A DNA stretch of 64,000 bases from Janthinobacterium sp. Marseille (GCF_000013625.1 NC_009659.1:2604001-2668000), one strand, 5' to 3'; shown: positions 28,217 through 38,237, counted from the first letter of the stretch. Numbers and translations are program-made. Notes: generated by a model not told the origin, from the letters alone.

Positions 28217-29467
28217 ATGAGTAAGCCATTAGACGGCATCAAGATTATCGACTTTACCCACGTCCAGGCCGGTCCTTCCTGTGCCCAGCAATTGGCGTGG
28301 TTCGGTGCCGACGTCATCAAGGTAGAACGTCCAGGTTCCGGCGATGCAACGCGCACTTCATTGCGCGACATTCCAGATGCCGACGCCCTGTACTTCACCA
28401 TGTTGAACAGTAATAAACGTTCGTTGACACTCGATACGAAAAAAGCAGAAGGCAAGGAAGTCCTGGAAAAACTGATCCGTCAATCGGACATCATGATCGA
28501 GAACTTTGCGCCAGGCGCACTGGATCGCATGGGCTTCACCTGGGAATACATCCAGAGCCTGAACCCACGCCTGATCCTGGCCTCGGTCAAAGGTTTCAGC
28601 GACGGTCACTTCTATGAAGACCTGAAGGTCTACGACAATGTGGCACAGGCAGCAGGCGGCGCAGCGACCACCACCGGCTTCTGGGACGGCCCACCAACCA
28701 TCAGCGGTGCGGCACTCGGCGACAGCAATACCGGTATGCATCTGGCAATCGGCATCCTCGCTGCACTCCAGCACCGTCACCTGACCGGCCTCGGTCAAAA
28801 AGTGGCTGTGTCGATGCAAGATGCCGTATTGAACCTGTGCCGCGTCAAGCTGCGCGACCAGCAACGTCTCGAACGCACCGGCGTACTGGAAGAATACCCA
28901 CAGTACCCACACGGTACCTTCACCGATGTCGTACCACGCGGCGGCAATGCCGGCGGTGGCGGCCAACCGGGCTGGATCCTGAAGTGCAAAGGCTGGGAAA
29001 ACGATCCTAACGCTTATATCTACTTCACCATCCAGGGCACCGCATGGGAAGCGACAGCACGTGCCATCGGCAAACCTGAATGGGTGACCGATCCGGCCTA
29101 CGCGACTGCGAAAGCACGCCAGGACAAAATCTTCGATATCTTCGCCTACATCGAAACCTGGCTGGCCGACAAAGACAAATTTGAAGCGATTGAAATCCTG
29201 CGCAAATTCGACATCCCTTGTGGTCCAGTGTTGTCGATGAAAGAAATCGCGTATGACGAATCGCTGCGTCGTAGCAAGAGCATCGTCGAAGTCGACCATA
29301 AGGTACGCGGTAAATACCTGACGGTCGGCAGCCCGATCAAAATGTCCGGCGCCACGGTCGAAATCACGCCATCACCTTTGCTCGGTGAACACACCGATGA
29401 AGTCTTGGCGGAACTGGGTTACAACGCGACACAAATCGCTGCAATCCATAGCGCTGCCGCAGTGTAA
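28217..29467 (+). CDS. frc: Formyl-CoA:oxalate CoA-transferase
   Basis: 416 residues. It follows the Oxalobacter formigenes Frc sequence closely from [20 protein letters not shown] onward: catalytic Asp169 in [10 protein letters not shown], the block [11 protein letters not shown] (here [11 protein letters not shown]), [10 protein letters not shown], the flexible glycine loop [13 protein letters not shown] and the end motif [12 protein letters not shown]. It transfers CoA from formyl-CoA to oxalate in the cytosol, feeding oxalyl-CoA decarboxylase. No oxc gene lies in the window. AAGGA lies 9 bases before the ATG. A terminator follows 36 bp after the stop. Confidence 0.94.
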   Translation: MSKPLDGIKIIDFTHVQAGPSCAQQLAWFGADVIKVERPGSGDATRTSLRDIPDADALYFTMLNSNKRSLTLDTKKAEGKEVLEKLIRQSDIMIENFAPGALDRMGFTWEYIQSLNPRLILASVKGFSDGHFYEDLKVYDNVAQAAGGAATTTGFWDGPPTISGAALGDSNTGMHLAIGILAALQHRHLTGLGQKVAVSMQDAVLNLCRVKLRDQQRLERTGVLEEYPQYPHGTFTDVVPRGGNAGGGGQPGWILKCKGWENDPNAYIYFTIQGTAWEATARAIGKPEWVTDPAYATAKARQDKIFDIFAYIETWLADKDKFEAIEILRKFDIPCGPVLSMKEIAYDESLRRSKSIVEVDHKVRGKYLTVGSPIKMSGATVEITPSPLLGEHTDEVLAELGYNATQIAAIHSAAAV

Positions 29468-29503
29468 ACCTGCGTCAACAATCAGGCATGCAGTAATAAA
29501 CAA

Positions 29504-29525
29504 GGGCACCTGCGGGTGCCCTTTT
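29504..29525 (+). terminator. Rho-independent terminator after frc
   Basis: GGGCACC (29504-29510), loop TGCG, GGTGCCC (29515-29521), then TTTT. Confidence 0.85.
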
Positions 29526-29603
29526 CCATTGCGCGCGCATTCCATTGTGCCCATCGCGCAACGCAATCCGTCATACGGATTGACGGCCCGACCGCTATTT
29601 TGC

Positions 29604-29622
29604 CATAATGAGAACCATTCTC
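29604..29622. promoter_or_regulatory. Fur box upstream of the fecI-type sigma gene
   Basis: CATAATGAGAACCATTCTC matches 15 of 19 positions of the Fur consensus GATAATGATAATCATTATC. It is 80 bp before the sigma-factor start, so iron repression of the whole sigma-FecR-receptor unit is likely. Confidence 0.85.
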
Positions 29623-29701
29623 AACAAAGCCCAGCCAGCGCCACTCGTGGATTGCAAGCCAGCTTGATGCCTCCCCGGGCATCGCATCCCTGGAGCAAAC
29701 C

Positions 29702-30211
29702 GTGTCTGCCGCCATACCATCCGATTCTGTCGCCCAGCTATACAGCGAGCATCATGGATGGTTGCGTGGCTGGCTCGCCAAGAAGCTAGGCTGTTCCTTT
29801 GATGCTGCCGATCTGGCACAAGATACCTTCATGCGCATCGTCGCCAGCTATCAGCGCGGTACCGCGGCCGATGTGCGCGAACCACGTGCTTACCTGCGCA
29901 CCGTTGCGAATGGCTTGATGGTGGATTTATTCCGCCGCCGTTCACTGGAGCAGGCTTATCTGGATGCACTGGCGACGCTGCCCGAAGCAAGCGTCGCGTC
30001 ACCCGAAGAGCGCATGCTGGTGCTGGAAGCACTGCACAGCCTGGATGCCATGCTCGATACCCTGCCCGCCAAAGTCAGGACTGTCTTCCTGATGTCGCAG
30101 CTGGAAGGCCTGACCTATGCCGCCATAGCGGAACAACTCGGCATCTCGCTGCGCACTGTCAAACGTCATATGCAATTAGGATTCGCCCAATGCCTCAGCC
30201 TGATGCTTTGA
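29702..30211 (+). CDS. FecI-type ECF sigma factor (iron starvation)
   Basis: 169 residues with sigma region 2 (LYSEHHGWLRGWLAKKLGC, DLAQDTFMRIVAS, PRAYLRTVANGLMVDLFRR) and region 4 (LPAKVRTVFLMSQLEGLTYAAIAEQLGISLRTVKRHM). The start is GTG with GGAG six bases upstream. It is expected to be held by the FecR protein encoded next and to transcribe the receptor gene when a ferric siderophore is bound outside. A Fur box lies upstream. It overlaps the FecR gene by 22 bp. Confidence 0.93.
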   Translation: MSAAIPSDSVAQLYSEHHGWLRGWLAKKLGCSFDAADLAQDTFMRIVASYQRGTAADVREPRAYLRTVANGLMVDLFRRRSLEQAYLDALATLPEASVASPEERMLVLEALHSLDAMLDTLPAKVRTVFLMSQLEGLTYAAIAEQLGISLRTVKRHMQLGFAQCLSLML

Positions 30212-31173
30212 ATATCGCGACACCTGCGAGCGGCATCGACAAGCGGATTGTCATGGATGCGGCGAACTGGCTGGTCAAACTGCATTCACAGGAAATGGAT
30301 GCCAGCGATCACGCCTCGCTGAAAAGATGGTGCGAGCAAAGCACGGAACACCAACGCGCCTGGCATGCGGCGAATGAACTGGCACGCAATTTCGGCGCAG
30401 TACCTGCCGGCCTCGGATTAACCACGCTGGGACGCCAGCGCAATCGCCGCGCCGCGATGAAAACACTGGCTATCGTGTGCACGCTCGCACCGACCAGCTG
30501 GCTGGCGTGGACACATATGGCACGCGACAACTACCAAACCGCGACCGGTGAACGTTCGACTTATACCCTCGCCGATGGCAGCAGCCTGATGCTCAATACC
30601 GGCTCATCCGTTGATATTGTGTTTGACGACAAGCAAAGACTGTTACGCCTGCGTGCCGGTGAAGTGCTGGTCCAGACTGCTAAAGATAGCGCGCCTAACC
30701 CGCGCCCCTTCATTGTGCAAACCGGACAAGGCAGCGTACGTGCACTGGGTACACGTTTCATCGTGCGCCAGCGCGAAGACGCGACCGAGGTCGCGGTGTT
30801 GGAACATGCGGTCGAAGTCCGTGCGCTCGGCGTAGCAGACCCTGTCATCATAGCCGCCGGTTATGGCGGCAGCTTTGGCAAAACAGATATAGCCGCGCTC
30901 ACACCGCTGGCGAACAATGTGAATGCCAGTGCCTGGACGCAAGGCATATTGATTGCAGACAGGCAGAGGCTGGAAGACTTCCTCGCAGAACTCGGACGCT
31001 ATCGGCCCGGCATCCTGCGCTGCGATCCGGCAGTAGCGGACTTGCGGATTTCCGGGGTATTCCAGACCAGCAATACCGAGCAGGCGCTGAACGTGCTGCA
31101 GGAAACCCTGCCCGTCACCGTGCTGTCGCGCACGCGTTATTGGGTCACCGTGCTGCCGGCGCAGGATTCCTGA
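30190..31173 (+). CDS. FecR-type anti-sigma/sigma regulator
   Basis: 327 residues. Cytosolic N-terminus with the DUF4880-like anti-sigma segment (ANWLVKLHSQEMDASDHASLKRWCEQSTEHQRAW), a membrane segment around residues 95-112, the FecR periplasmic domain (TATGERSTYTLADGSSLMLNTGS, VRALGTRFIVRQ) and a C-terminal STN-like domain (LEDFLAELGRYRPGILRCDPAVADLRISGVF). It relays the signal from the receptor to the sigma factor. It begins inside the sigma gene in another frame, implying coupled translation. Confidence 0.92.
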   Translation: MPQPDALNIATPASGIDKRIVMDAANWLVKLHSQEMDASDHASLKRWCEQSTEHQRAWHAANELARNFGAVPAGLGLTTLGRQRNRRAAMKTLAIVCTLAPTSWLAWTHMARDNYQTATGERSTYTLADGSSLMLNTGSSVDIVFDDKQRLLRLRAGEVLVQTAKDSAPNPRPFIVQTGQGSVRALGTRFIVRQREDATEVAVLEHAVEVRALGVADPVIIAAGYGGSFGKTDIAALTPLANNVNASAWTQGILIADRQRLEDFLAELGRYRPGILRCDPAVADLRISGVFQTSNTEQALNVLQETLPVTVLSRTRYWVTVLPAQDS

Positions 31174-31274
31174 TGCGCTAAAACTTTCAGTCCAAAGTTG
31201 GCCCCTTTTTTCATCCTGTTCGGCAAGTCAGATAGGAGCAGTCAATCCACTGATTTGTCGAAAAGGAATTTCCC

Positions 31275-33773
31275 ATGCAGCGCACGCTACCCCGGCATCA
31301 CCTCATACGAGATCGCCGTAACTCATACCCTTTGTCACCCATGCGTCCGCTCGCAGCGGCAATCTGCTCTGCCATGCTGGGCATGGCGTTTGTCACTGCC
31401 ACGCTGGTGCCACAATCGGCATTCGCTGCCGATGCAAGCATGTCGAGCAGTAAAAAACACTATGCCATTCCGGCCGGTTCACTCAGCCAATCGCTGTACA
31501 GCTTTGCCAGCAATGCAGGCATCACCTTATCGTTTGATCCGGCCCTGACCGAAGGCCTGCGCTCGAATGGCTTGAATGGCAGCTATGCGGTACTGGATGG
31601 ACTCAATGCCCTGCTCGCCAATTCCGGACTGGTAGCGACGCCGGGTCAGAGCGGCGGTTACTTGCTGAGCAAGCGCCCCGCTTCGGATTCGGTACTTCCT
31701 GCTGTCACGGTCAACAGCGAGCGCAGCGCCACCACCGAAGGCACCGATTCCTATACCAGCGGCAGCATGAGTACCGCAACCGGCTTATCGCTGTCGCAAC
31801 GCCATACCCCACAGACCGTCTCTGTCATTTCGCGTCAGCAGATGGATGACTTCAACCTCACCACACTGCAGGAAATTGCCAAGGTCACGCCGGGGATTTA
31901 CAGCAAGGGACAAGCTGTCAGCGACCAGGAAACCAATTACTACGCACGCGGCTTTGTGCTGAATCATGTGAATGTCGATGGTTTGCCGGTGGATGTCAGC
32001 GGCTTTAACGAACGCAATGTCTCGGCCGATATGATCATGTATGACCGGGTCGAAGTGGTGCGTGGCGCTACCGGCCTGATGGAAGGTGCAGGCGCACCGG
32101 CCGGCAGCATCAACCTGGTACGCAAACGCCCTACCGCGGCTCCATTATTCAATGCCTCGGTCAGCGTGGGTTCGTGGAACAACAAGCAACTCACCATCGA
32201 TACCAGCCGCGCGCTAAATGAATCCGGCAGCCTGCGTGGTCGTGTCGCTGCCAGCTGGCGCGATAGTGATAGCTTCGTCGATGTCACCAACACCAAGAAC
32301 TACAGCGTGTACGGCATCCTCGAAGCCGACCTCAGTCCTAACACCACGCTGGGTGTCGGCTTTTCGCAGCAACGCACCCGCACCGATGGCGTCTTCATGG
32401 GCCTGCCTACGTATGCGGATGGCCGCCATATGAACCTGCCGCGTTCAACCTTCCTGAACAATGCAGACTCATTCCAGGATCGCGACAACGATGTCTACTT
32501 CGCCGACCTTGAAACCCGCCTGAACGGTGGCTGGCGCAGCAAGTTTGCAGTCACCCACATCAGTGCAGAATCCGCATCGCGCTATGCAAATAATTCCCGT
32601 ATCGCCGGCCAGCCCCTGCAGCGCAGCCAGTCGGACACCGGCTGGGGTTACAGCACGCAGCAAATCGTCGCCGATATGCGCGTCACGGGTCCGTTTGAAT
32701 TATTAGGCCGCCAGCATGAAGTGATCGTCGGCGCCAGCTACAGGAATGATACGTCCGATGCTTACCAGACCTGGGATTCATCTACCTCGCGCATCGTCAA
32801 TATCGGCAACTGGAATCCGTATGCGAATGCGGTCAGCGGTGGCCCGGCCGAGCCATACAACTGGGGCCGCAAGACACGTGAGAAAGGTTTGTACACAGCT
32901 GCCAACTTCAACCTGAGCGATGCTATGAAGCTGGTCATGGGCGGGCGCTTTGGCTGGTACACACAAGACGTCACCGGCTGGTATGAAACCAATAAGAAAT
33001 GGCGGCGCAGCCTGGATGAAAGCGCCAAGTTCATCCCCTATCTCGGCCTGGTCTATGACGTCGACAAACAGCACTCGCTGTACGCCAGCGCGACACAGAT
33101 TTTCCAGCCACAAAGTGCGATGGATGTGAATGGCAACACACTGGATCCACTGGAAGGCACCAACCTTGAAGTTGGTATCAAAGGCGAGTATTTTGGCGGC
33201 CAGCTCAATACCAGCGCAGCGCTGTTCCGCATCACACAAAACAATCGCGCGGTACGCGATGACCAAAACTGCCCGACCGGTGGTGCCATTTCCTGCTCCC
33301 GTGCTGCCGGCGAAATCGTCAGTGAAGGCGTCGACTTGCAAATATCCGGTTCACCATTGCCGGGCTGGCAAATCGCCGGTGGTTATACCTATGTAGCGGC
33401 CAAGTACACCAAGGATGGCAATCCAAACAATATCGGCAAACCGGTAGCTACCGATGAACCGCGCCATCTGTTCAAGCTCTATACCAACTACCGCCTCTCC
33501 GGCTCGCTGGATAAATGGAATATAGGCGCTTCCGCCTATGCACAAGGCAAAACCTCGCACACCGATGTCGGCTACAACACGGTACAGGGTGCATACGCAA
33601 TCTTTGGCTTGATGGCCGGCTACAAGGTCAATGACAATATCCAGCTCAAACTGAATATCGACAATATCTTCGATCGCACCTACTACCAGTCGCTGGACTA
33701 TGGCTGGTCAGGTGGCCTGGCACGTTACGGCGCGCCACGTAATGCCTTGCTGACCCTGAACTACAAGATGTAA
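31275..33773 (+). CDS. TonB-dependent siderophore receptor with N-terminal signalling (STN) domain
   Basis: 832 residues. After an unusually long N-terminus with signal peptide (cleavage near residue 51, SAFAADA), an STN domain follows (YAIPAGSLSQSLYSFASNAGITLSFDP), then the TonB-box/plug (TPQTVSVISRQQMDDFN, YARGFVLNHVNVDGLPVD, RVEVVRGATGLMEGAGAPAG) and a 22-strand barrel ending LNYKM. The plug resembles FhuE/FpvA-type receptors for hydroxamate-like ferric siderophores; the actual ligand is unknown. STN contacts the FecR protein, so this is a complete cell-surface signalling receptor. AAGGAA precedes the ATG. Confidence 0.94.
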   Translation: MQRTLPRHHLIRDRRNSYPLSPMRPLAAAICSAMLGMAFVTATLVPQSAFAADASMSSSKKHYAIPAGSLSQSLYSFASNAGITLSFDPALTEGLRSNGLNGSYAVLDGLNALLANSGLVATPGQSGGYLLSKRPASDSVLPAVTVNSERSATTEGTDSYTSGSMSTATGLSLSQRHTPQTVSVISRQQMDDFNLTTLQEIAKVTPGIYSKGQAVSDQETNYYARGFVLNHVNVDGLPVDVSGFNERNVSADMIMYDRVEVVRGATGLMEGAGAPAGSINLVRKRPTAAPLFNASVSVGSWNNKQLTIDTSRALNESGSLRGRVAASWRDSDSFVDVTNTKNYSVYGILEADLSPNTTLGVGFSQQRTRTDGVFMGLPTYADGRHMNLPRSTFLNNADSFQDRDNDVYFADLETRLNGGWRSKFAVTHISAESASRYANNSRIAGQPLQRSQSDTGWGYSTQQIVADMRVTGPFELLGRQHEVIVGASYRNDTSDAYQTWDSSTSRIVNIGNWNPYANAVSGGPAEPYNWGRKTREKGLYTAANFNLSDAMKLVMGGRFGWYTQDVTGWYETNKKWRRSLDESAKFIPYLGLVYDVDKQHSLYASATQIFQPQSAMDVNGNTLDPLEGTNLEVGIKGEYFGGQLNTSAALFRITQNNRAVRDDQNCPTGGAISCSRAAGEIVSEGVDLQISGSPLPGWQIAGGYTYVAAKYTKDGNPNNIGKPVATDEPRHLFKLYTNYRLSGSLDKWNIGASAYAQGKTSHTDVGYNTVQGAYAIFGLMAGYKVNDNIQLKLNIDNIFDRTYYQSLDYGWSGGLARYGAPRNALLTLNYKM

Positions 33774-33792
33774 AGGCAAGGCGTTGGAACCG

Positions 33793-33816
33793 GCCCCGCC
33801 TGTGCGGGGCTTTTTT
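33793..33816 (+). terminator. Rho-independent terminator after the siderophore receptor
   Basis: GCCCCGC-CTGT-GCGGGGC (33793-33810) followed by six T residues. The convergent histidine-kinase gene ends at 33815, overlapping the T tract. Confidence 0.9.
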
Positions 33817-35215
33817 AATGCGCGGGAAATATCAGCGAAAACTCCGTCAAGCCGTTTTCTTCACTCGTCACCGTCGCCCTGCCACCGTGCAAGGCCATGA
33901 TCGATTGCACGATTGCCAAACCCAATCCGGTGGACGTGGCCGAGTTGGAACGCGCCGCATCGCCGCGATAAAAGCGATTGAATACATGCGGGATATGTTG
34001 CGCTGCTATCCCCGCTCCCGGATTAACCACGGACACAGTGGCCCCGTCAGCTGTCATTACACCTTTCAGCACAATGGTCGCACCCCGCGGCGTATAAGGG
34101 ATCGCATTGGCTACCAGATTACCAATCGCACGCCGCAAGAGGATGGCATCGGCATACACCCTGCCACCGGCTTCAACCGTCAGCCTGACCCCGGCCTCGT
34201 CGGCCAGGCCTTCAAAATAATCGGCAATACGCTGCAACTCTTCCGGCAATGACAACGCAGACTTATTCAGCATCACATGCGTATGCTCGACCCGCGCCAG
34301 GAAGAGCATGCTTTCCACCATACGCGTCAGGCGCTCATACTCTTCCACATTGGAAATCAACAAACCCTGATAGTCTTCCACGCTCCTGGCTTGCACCAGC
34401 GCCACCTGCGTCTGCACCATCAGGTTATTCAGCGGTGTGCGCAAATCATGGGCCAGGTCAGCGGAAAACTGGCTCAAACGCTGGAAGCTGCCATCCAGCC
34501 GGTCCAGCATCGCATTGAAAGCCTGCACCAACTCATGCAGTTCCTGCGGTGCCGAACTGAGATCGAGGCGCGTATCGAGGCGGTGTGCAGTGATGGAACT
34601 GGCTTGCCCTGCAATCAATCTGACCGGACGCAAGCCACGGCGTACCAGGATGTAACCCAGCAGCGCTGCCAGCAAAGTACCGCACAATGCCGCCATGCCG
34701 ATTTCCACCCGATAAGCTTTCAAGAGCTCCATCCGATCAGACGCGGTGCGGGCCACCACGATGACTATCTTTTCACCGCTACGCACTTTCCCTTGCGCAG
34801 CAATCGCACGCGCGGTCAAACCGGTGGACGTCCAGAGCAAAGTAATGGAGCGTGGAACCGGATTCATTTCGAGCGGCAGCACCGCTATGGTTGGCAAACT
34901 GCCCTGGTCGGAATTGGTGTGCAAGATGATATTGCCATCCACATCCTTCAACATGATGATCAACCTGTCGTGGCTGGCGGCGGCATCAAGGAAGTAATGC
35001 GGGTCTTTGCGGATCGCTGCAATGCTGTCCGACTCCTCGGCCAGGTGTCGCATCAGGCTGATTTTTCCCATCAATTCCTGGTCATCGCGAAATTCCAGCT
35101 GGCCGGCGAGCGAGCGATACAAGTATGTACCTACGCCGGAAAAAATAAGCACCGAAACCAGGAAGAACAGCAAACCTATCCTGCTGGTCAAGGACATGCG
35201 CTGGATCAGTTTCAT
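33815..35215 (-). CDS. Heavy-metal-type sensor histidine kinase (CusS/IrlS-like)
   Basis: 466 residues. Two membrane segments (about 13-33 and 172-192) enclose a periplasmic sensor domain; the region reads like the CusS/CopS/IrlS metal sensor family. A HAMP segment is followed by the phosphoacceptor His in [18 protein letters not shown], the N box ([14 protein letters not shown]), a G1 box ([22 protein letters not shown]) and G2 ([12 protein letters not shown]). It should autophosphorylate in response to a periplasmic cue, likely metal ions (inferred). Its start overlaps the regulator stop by 4 bp. Confidence 0.93.
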   Translation of the reverse strand: MKLIQRMSLTSRIGLLFFLVSVLIFSGVGTYLYRSLAGQLEFRDDQELMGKISLMRHLAEESDSIAAIRKDPHYFLDAAASHDRLIIMLKDVDGNIILHTNSDQGSLPTIAVLPLEMNPVPRSITLLWTSTGLTARAIAAQGKVRSGEKIVIVVARTASDRMELLKAYRVEIGMAALCGTLLAALLGYILVRRGLRPVRLIAGQASSITAHRLDTRLDLSSAPQELHELVQAFNAMLDRLDGSFQRLSQFSADLAHDLRTPLNNLMVQTQVALVQARSVEDYQGLLISNVEEYERLTRMVESMLFLARVEHTHVMLNKSALSLPEELQRIADYFEGLADEAGVRLTVEAGGRVYADAILLRRAIGNLVANAIPYTPRGATIVLKGVMTADGATVSVVNPGAGIAAQHIPHVFNRFYRGDAARSNSATSTGLGLAIVQSIMALHGGRATVTSEENGLTEFSLIFPAH

Positions 35216-35883
35216 TCGCCCTCCTCCAACACATAGCCGATGCCGCGCACGGTCTGTATCAATTTGCGCGGATGCGGATCATCCAGTTTGGCGCGCAGGC
35301 GGCGTATCGCAACATCCACTACATTGGTATCGCTGTCGAAATTCATATCCCACACTTGCGACGCGATTAGCGAACGCGACAATACTTCACCGCGACGCTG
35401 TGCCAGCAAATGCAATAGCGAAAATTCTTTCGCAGTCAGGTCCAGCCGTTCGCCATTGCGTGTCACACGGCGCTTCATGACATCAATCTGCATGTCTGCA
35501 ATTTCGATCAGGCTGGATTCCCGCACCGGGCCGCGCCTCAGCAAAGTCCGTACACGGGCAATCAATTCCATAAAGGAAAACGGTTTGACCAGATAGTCAT
35601 CCGCGCCCAGCTCTAGGCCTTTCACCCTGTCCTCTACTTCATCACGTGCTGTGAGAAAGAGCACCGGTGTATCACGTACCTTGCGCAATTCGCGCAGCAA
35701 TTGCCAGCCATCAAGCAGCGGCAACATGACATCAAGGATGACCAGTTCATAGCTTTCCTGTAGCGCCAGCTGCAAACCCTCTGCCCCGTCCCGTGCCCAA
35801 TCCACCACGAAACCTGCTTCGCGCAAACCTTTGCGCAGGTACTCACCGGACTTGACTTCATCTTCGACCAAAAGAATTTTCAT
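35212..35883 (-). CDS. OmpR-family response regulator (CusR/IrlR/CopR-like)
   Basis: 223 residues. Receiver domain with the acidic pair ED near residue 8, phosphoacceptor Asp51 in [15 protein letters not shown] and the Lys of VKPF, followed by a winged-helix output domain ([55 protein letters not shown]). GGGAAG precedes the ATG. It is first in the two-gene operon and divergent from the DUF4148 gene, with a perfect palindrome between them. Confidence 0.95.
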   Translation of the reverse strand: MKILLVEDEVKSGEYLRKGLREAGFVVDWARDGAEGLQLALQESYELVILDVMLPLLDGWQLLRELRKVRDTPVLFLTARDEVEDRVKGLELGADDYLVKPFSFMELIARVRTLLRRGPVRESSLIEIADMQIDVMKRRVTRNGERLDLTAKEFSLLHLLAQRRGEVLSRSLIASQVWDMNFDSDTNVVDVAIRRLRAKLDDPHPRKLIQTVRGIGYVLEEGE

Positions 35884-35940
35884 GCGTCACTTCCCGCCTT
35901 AATTGAATCCTGATTCTCGCTGATAGCAAACCGGCGATGG

Positions 35941-35956
35941 ATTACAAATTTGTAAT
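35941..35956. promoter_or_regulatory. Response-regulator binding site (perfect palindrome ATTACAAATTTGTAAT)
   Basis: A perfect 16-base inverted repeat. It fits the ATTACA-N4-TGTAAT type boxes bound by CopR/PcoR/CusR-family regulators. It lies 58 bp upstream of the regulator gene and 126 bp before the DUF4148 start, so it can control both directions. Confidence 0.75.
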
Positions 35957-36082
35957 GCTGTCGTCATGTCTGTGTGCGCACTGCCTTCCTACAATCCAGT
36001 CATCGCTACTTTCAACAGCAAAGGCTGCAAGCAAGGTAGCGCAAGAATTCGTCACAACAACCTTCTATCTGGAGAAATGAAA

Positions 36083-36421
36083 ATGAAACTCAACAATCTC
36101 ATCACAGTGGCCGCTATTTCTGTCACAACTGGTATCGCCTTCATCCCTTCGGCGAATGCGACGAATATAAAAATCGCACAAGCGGAAGAATCCAATTACC
36201 CGGTACTGCAATCTTCCGGGCCGGCCAAAACACGGGCTGAAGTGAAGCAGGAACTGAAAGAGGCATATGAAAAAGGATTGATGCCGGCCAGCGATAGTGC
36301 TTACCCGATCCTGCCGCAAGAAAAAAGCATGAAGACGCGCGAGCAAATCAAAAACGAACTTGAACAAAGCAAGCGCAGCGGTGAACGCCAGCGTATCGAA
36401 AGAAAACAATACAGCGGCTAA
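36083..36421 (+). CDS. Small exported DUF4148-type protein
   Basis: 112 residues from the ATG at 36083, with GGAG eight bases upstream; an ATG at 36077 would add two residues. Signal peptide MKLNNLITVAAISVTTGIAF continues to a cut after SANA. The mature part is short and charged and contains two copies of a Y-P-[VI]-L ... K-T-R-[EA]-[EQ]-[VI]-K-x-E-L unit, as in DUF4148 proteins of Burkholderiales, whose function is unknown. It faces the two-component genes across a shared palindrome and so is a likely target of that system. A terminator follows. Confidence 0.8.
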   Translation: MKLNNLITVAAISVTTGIAFIPSANATNIKIAQAEESNYPVLQSSGPAKTRAEVKQELKEAYEKGLMPASDSAYPILPQEKSMKTREQIKNELEQSKRSGERQRIERKQYSG

Positions 36422-36445
36422 GCTCGCAGGCATATGCACTACCGG

Positions 36446-36475
36446 GGGCGGGTTCGTAAATGAACCCGCCCTTTT
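36446..36475 (+). terminator. Rho-independent terminator after the DUF4148 gene
   Basis: GGGCGGGTTC (36446-36455), six-base loop, GAACCCGCCC (36462-36471), then TTTT. The stop of the DUF4148 gene is 25 bp away. The convergent glycosyltransferase ends at 36517. Confidence 0.88.
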
Positions 36476-36516
36476 CCGGCTTGCAATTCCGCCAGCCATG
36501 CTTCCACGTATCCGCA

Positions 36517-37533
36517 TCACTTCCGCTGTTCCCGGTAAGCATGCAAGTCTTCCGCTGCCAGCGGCGCGTCATACTCTTCCAGCAAATACAGCGGCCGGCG
36601 TTTGCTTTCAATAAAAAGTCGTCCCAGGTACTCGCCAATGATCCCTATCGCCATTAACTGCAGGCCGCCCAGGATCATCACGGTGACAATGAGTGTGGGG
36701 AAACCCTTTACCGATTCACCGACCAGCAGGGTTTTAAGGAAGAAGTAAGCAGCGTAAATAAAAGTAATGCCGGCACAAGCCGAACCCAGGTAGGTCGCAA
36801 TCTTCAGCGGCGCGACTGAAAAGCCGGTAATACCCTCCAGCGCAAAATTCCACAGTCGCCAGTACTGCCATTTACTCTTGCCGGCCACCCGCGCATCACG
36901 GTTATAGTCCAGCGTCACATTGCGATACCCTATCCACGCGAACAAACCCTTCATGAAACGGTTTCTTTCTTCAAGCAAGTTCAGCGCATCGACCGCACGC
37001 CGGCTGAGCAAACGGAAATCGCCGACATCTTCCGGCACCGGCACTTCACTCAGGCGATTAATGACACGATAAAAAGCGTGCGCGGTCGCCTTCTTGAACC
37101 AGGATTCCCCGCTGCGCTGCAGCCTGCGCATATTGACGATATCCGCACCGGCCAACCAGGCATCCAGCATCGCCGGTATCAGCTCGGGCGGGTCCTGCAA
37201 GTCTGCATCTATGATGATGACGGCATCGCCACGCGCCAGGCCCAGGCCCGCACTCATCGCTTCTTCCTTGCCGAAATTCCGCGTAAAGCGGGCCACGCCA
37301 ACGCGTGCGCTGGCAGCCTTTATTTGCTGCAGGATAAGGGGTGATTGATCGGTGCTGCCGTCATCTACATAGATGATTTCCCAGTCATGCCGGATACTTT
37401 CCAACACGCTTTCCAGTCGTGCATGGAACAAGGGCAATACGCTTTCTTCATTAAAAAGCGGCACAACTACTGTCAGTTTGTACGACGACGAACCACTCCC
37501 ATCAACACCGTGAATAGGATGCAAATTTTCCAT
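36517..37533 (-). CDS. Family 2 glycosyltransferase, GtrB/DPM-like membrane protein
   Basis: 338 residues. GT-A fold motifs: LTVVVPLFNEESVLPLF, VDDGSTDQS, GLARGDAVIIIDADLQDPPELI and MKGLFAWIGY; two C-terminal membrane segments (around 240-262 and 275-298). Such enzymes move a sugar from a nucleotide donor to undecaprenyl phosphate on the cytosolic side for later surface glycosylation. No flippase (GtrA) or second glucosyltransferase is adjacent, so the end product is unknown. Confidence 0.9.
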   Translation of the reverse strand: MENLHPIHGVDGSGSSSYKLTVVVPLFNEESVLPLFHARLESVLESIRHDWEIIYVDDGSTDQSPLILQQIKAASARVGVARFTRNFGKEEAMSAGLGLARGDAVIIIDADLQDPPELIPAMLDAWLAGADIVNMRRLQRSGESWFKKATAHAFYRVINRLSEVPVPEDVGDFRLLSRRAVDALNLLEERNRFMKGLFAWIGYRNVTLDYNRDARVAGKSKWQYWRLWNFALEGITGFSVAPLKIATYLGSACAGITFIYAAYFFLKTLLVGESVKGFPTLIVTVMILGGLQLMAIGIIGEYLGRLFIESKRRPLYLLEEYDAPLAAEDLHAYREQRK

Positions 37534-37690
37534 CTGAATCTCTTTATATTTTTTCGGCTATACGTATGCCGTGCTGCATATGCTGCGCACGCAGCGCCAT
37601 CCAATGCGGCTGGATAAAACCCGGCCGGGATGTGCTGTATTTTTTGAGAATGAGGTCAAGCAATACGCGTCCGCAACGACGGACGGATTG

Positions 37691-38086
37691 CTAGCTCAGG
37701 ACAGGGGAAAACCGGGGAGGACGGAAAGGCGCGTCAACAGTTGTGCAAGGAGACAGCACCAGATGAAAACAGGCGCCGGCGGATTTCTCTGCAGGCAGGA
37801 AGGCGAGCTGTGTATTGATATCGAGGAAAAGCTGCAGATGACTGGCGGCATGCAGCAGTTCGTGTTCGACGGCGATGGAATTGCTGGCGCTGGTACCGTC
37901 AGCCAACTCGGTCTGGTGCAGGGAAACAAAATCGGCAGTGGCAGTATCAGGCACTACATTGACGCTGTGTTCGAGTTCGTGGGTCAGCCAGTTGAAATGG
38001 TCATCGCTCCATAAGCCGACGTTAGTCACAAATGCAAACATGACCAAGACGGTTAAGGCGAAGTATTTCTTGACGGGGATATCCAC
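37691..38086 (-). CDS. Small hypothetical exported protein with His-rich clusters
   Basis: 131 residues starting at a GTG; no close family recognised. A hydrophobic N-terminal segment (KKYFALTVLVMFAFVTNVGL) looks like a signal anchor or signal peptide. The following region holds clustered histidines (DDHFNWLTHELEHS, VEHELLHAASHLQ), which could bind metal. The ribosome-binding site is weak, and the C-terminal 25 residues are Pro-rich. It is probably real, but could be spurious. Confidence 0.45.
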   Translation of the reverse strand: MDIPVKKYFALTVLVMFAFVTNVGLWSDDHFNWLTHELEHSVNVVPDTATADFVSLHQTELADGTSASNSIAVEHELLHAASHLQLFLDINTQLAFLPAEKSAGACFHLVLSPCTTVDAPFRPPRFSPVLS

Positions 38087-38237
38087 GATTTAGCTTTACC
38101 AGGATGAGTACCACTACGATGCCCCTATTCTATCCAAATTCCGCAACGCCGGTATCTTGTAAAACGCATGTCGGATGTACAACAGCATCGTCGTATGCAC
38201 GCTGCACCCGGCATTGGATGCAGGAAGATTCCGCAAA

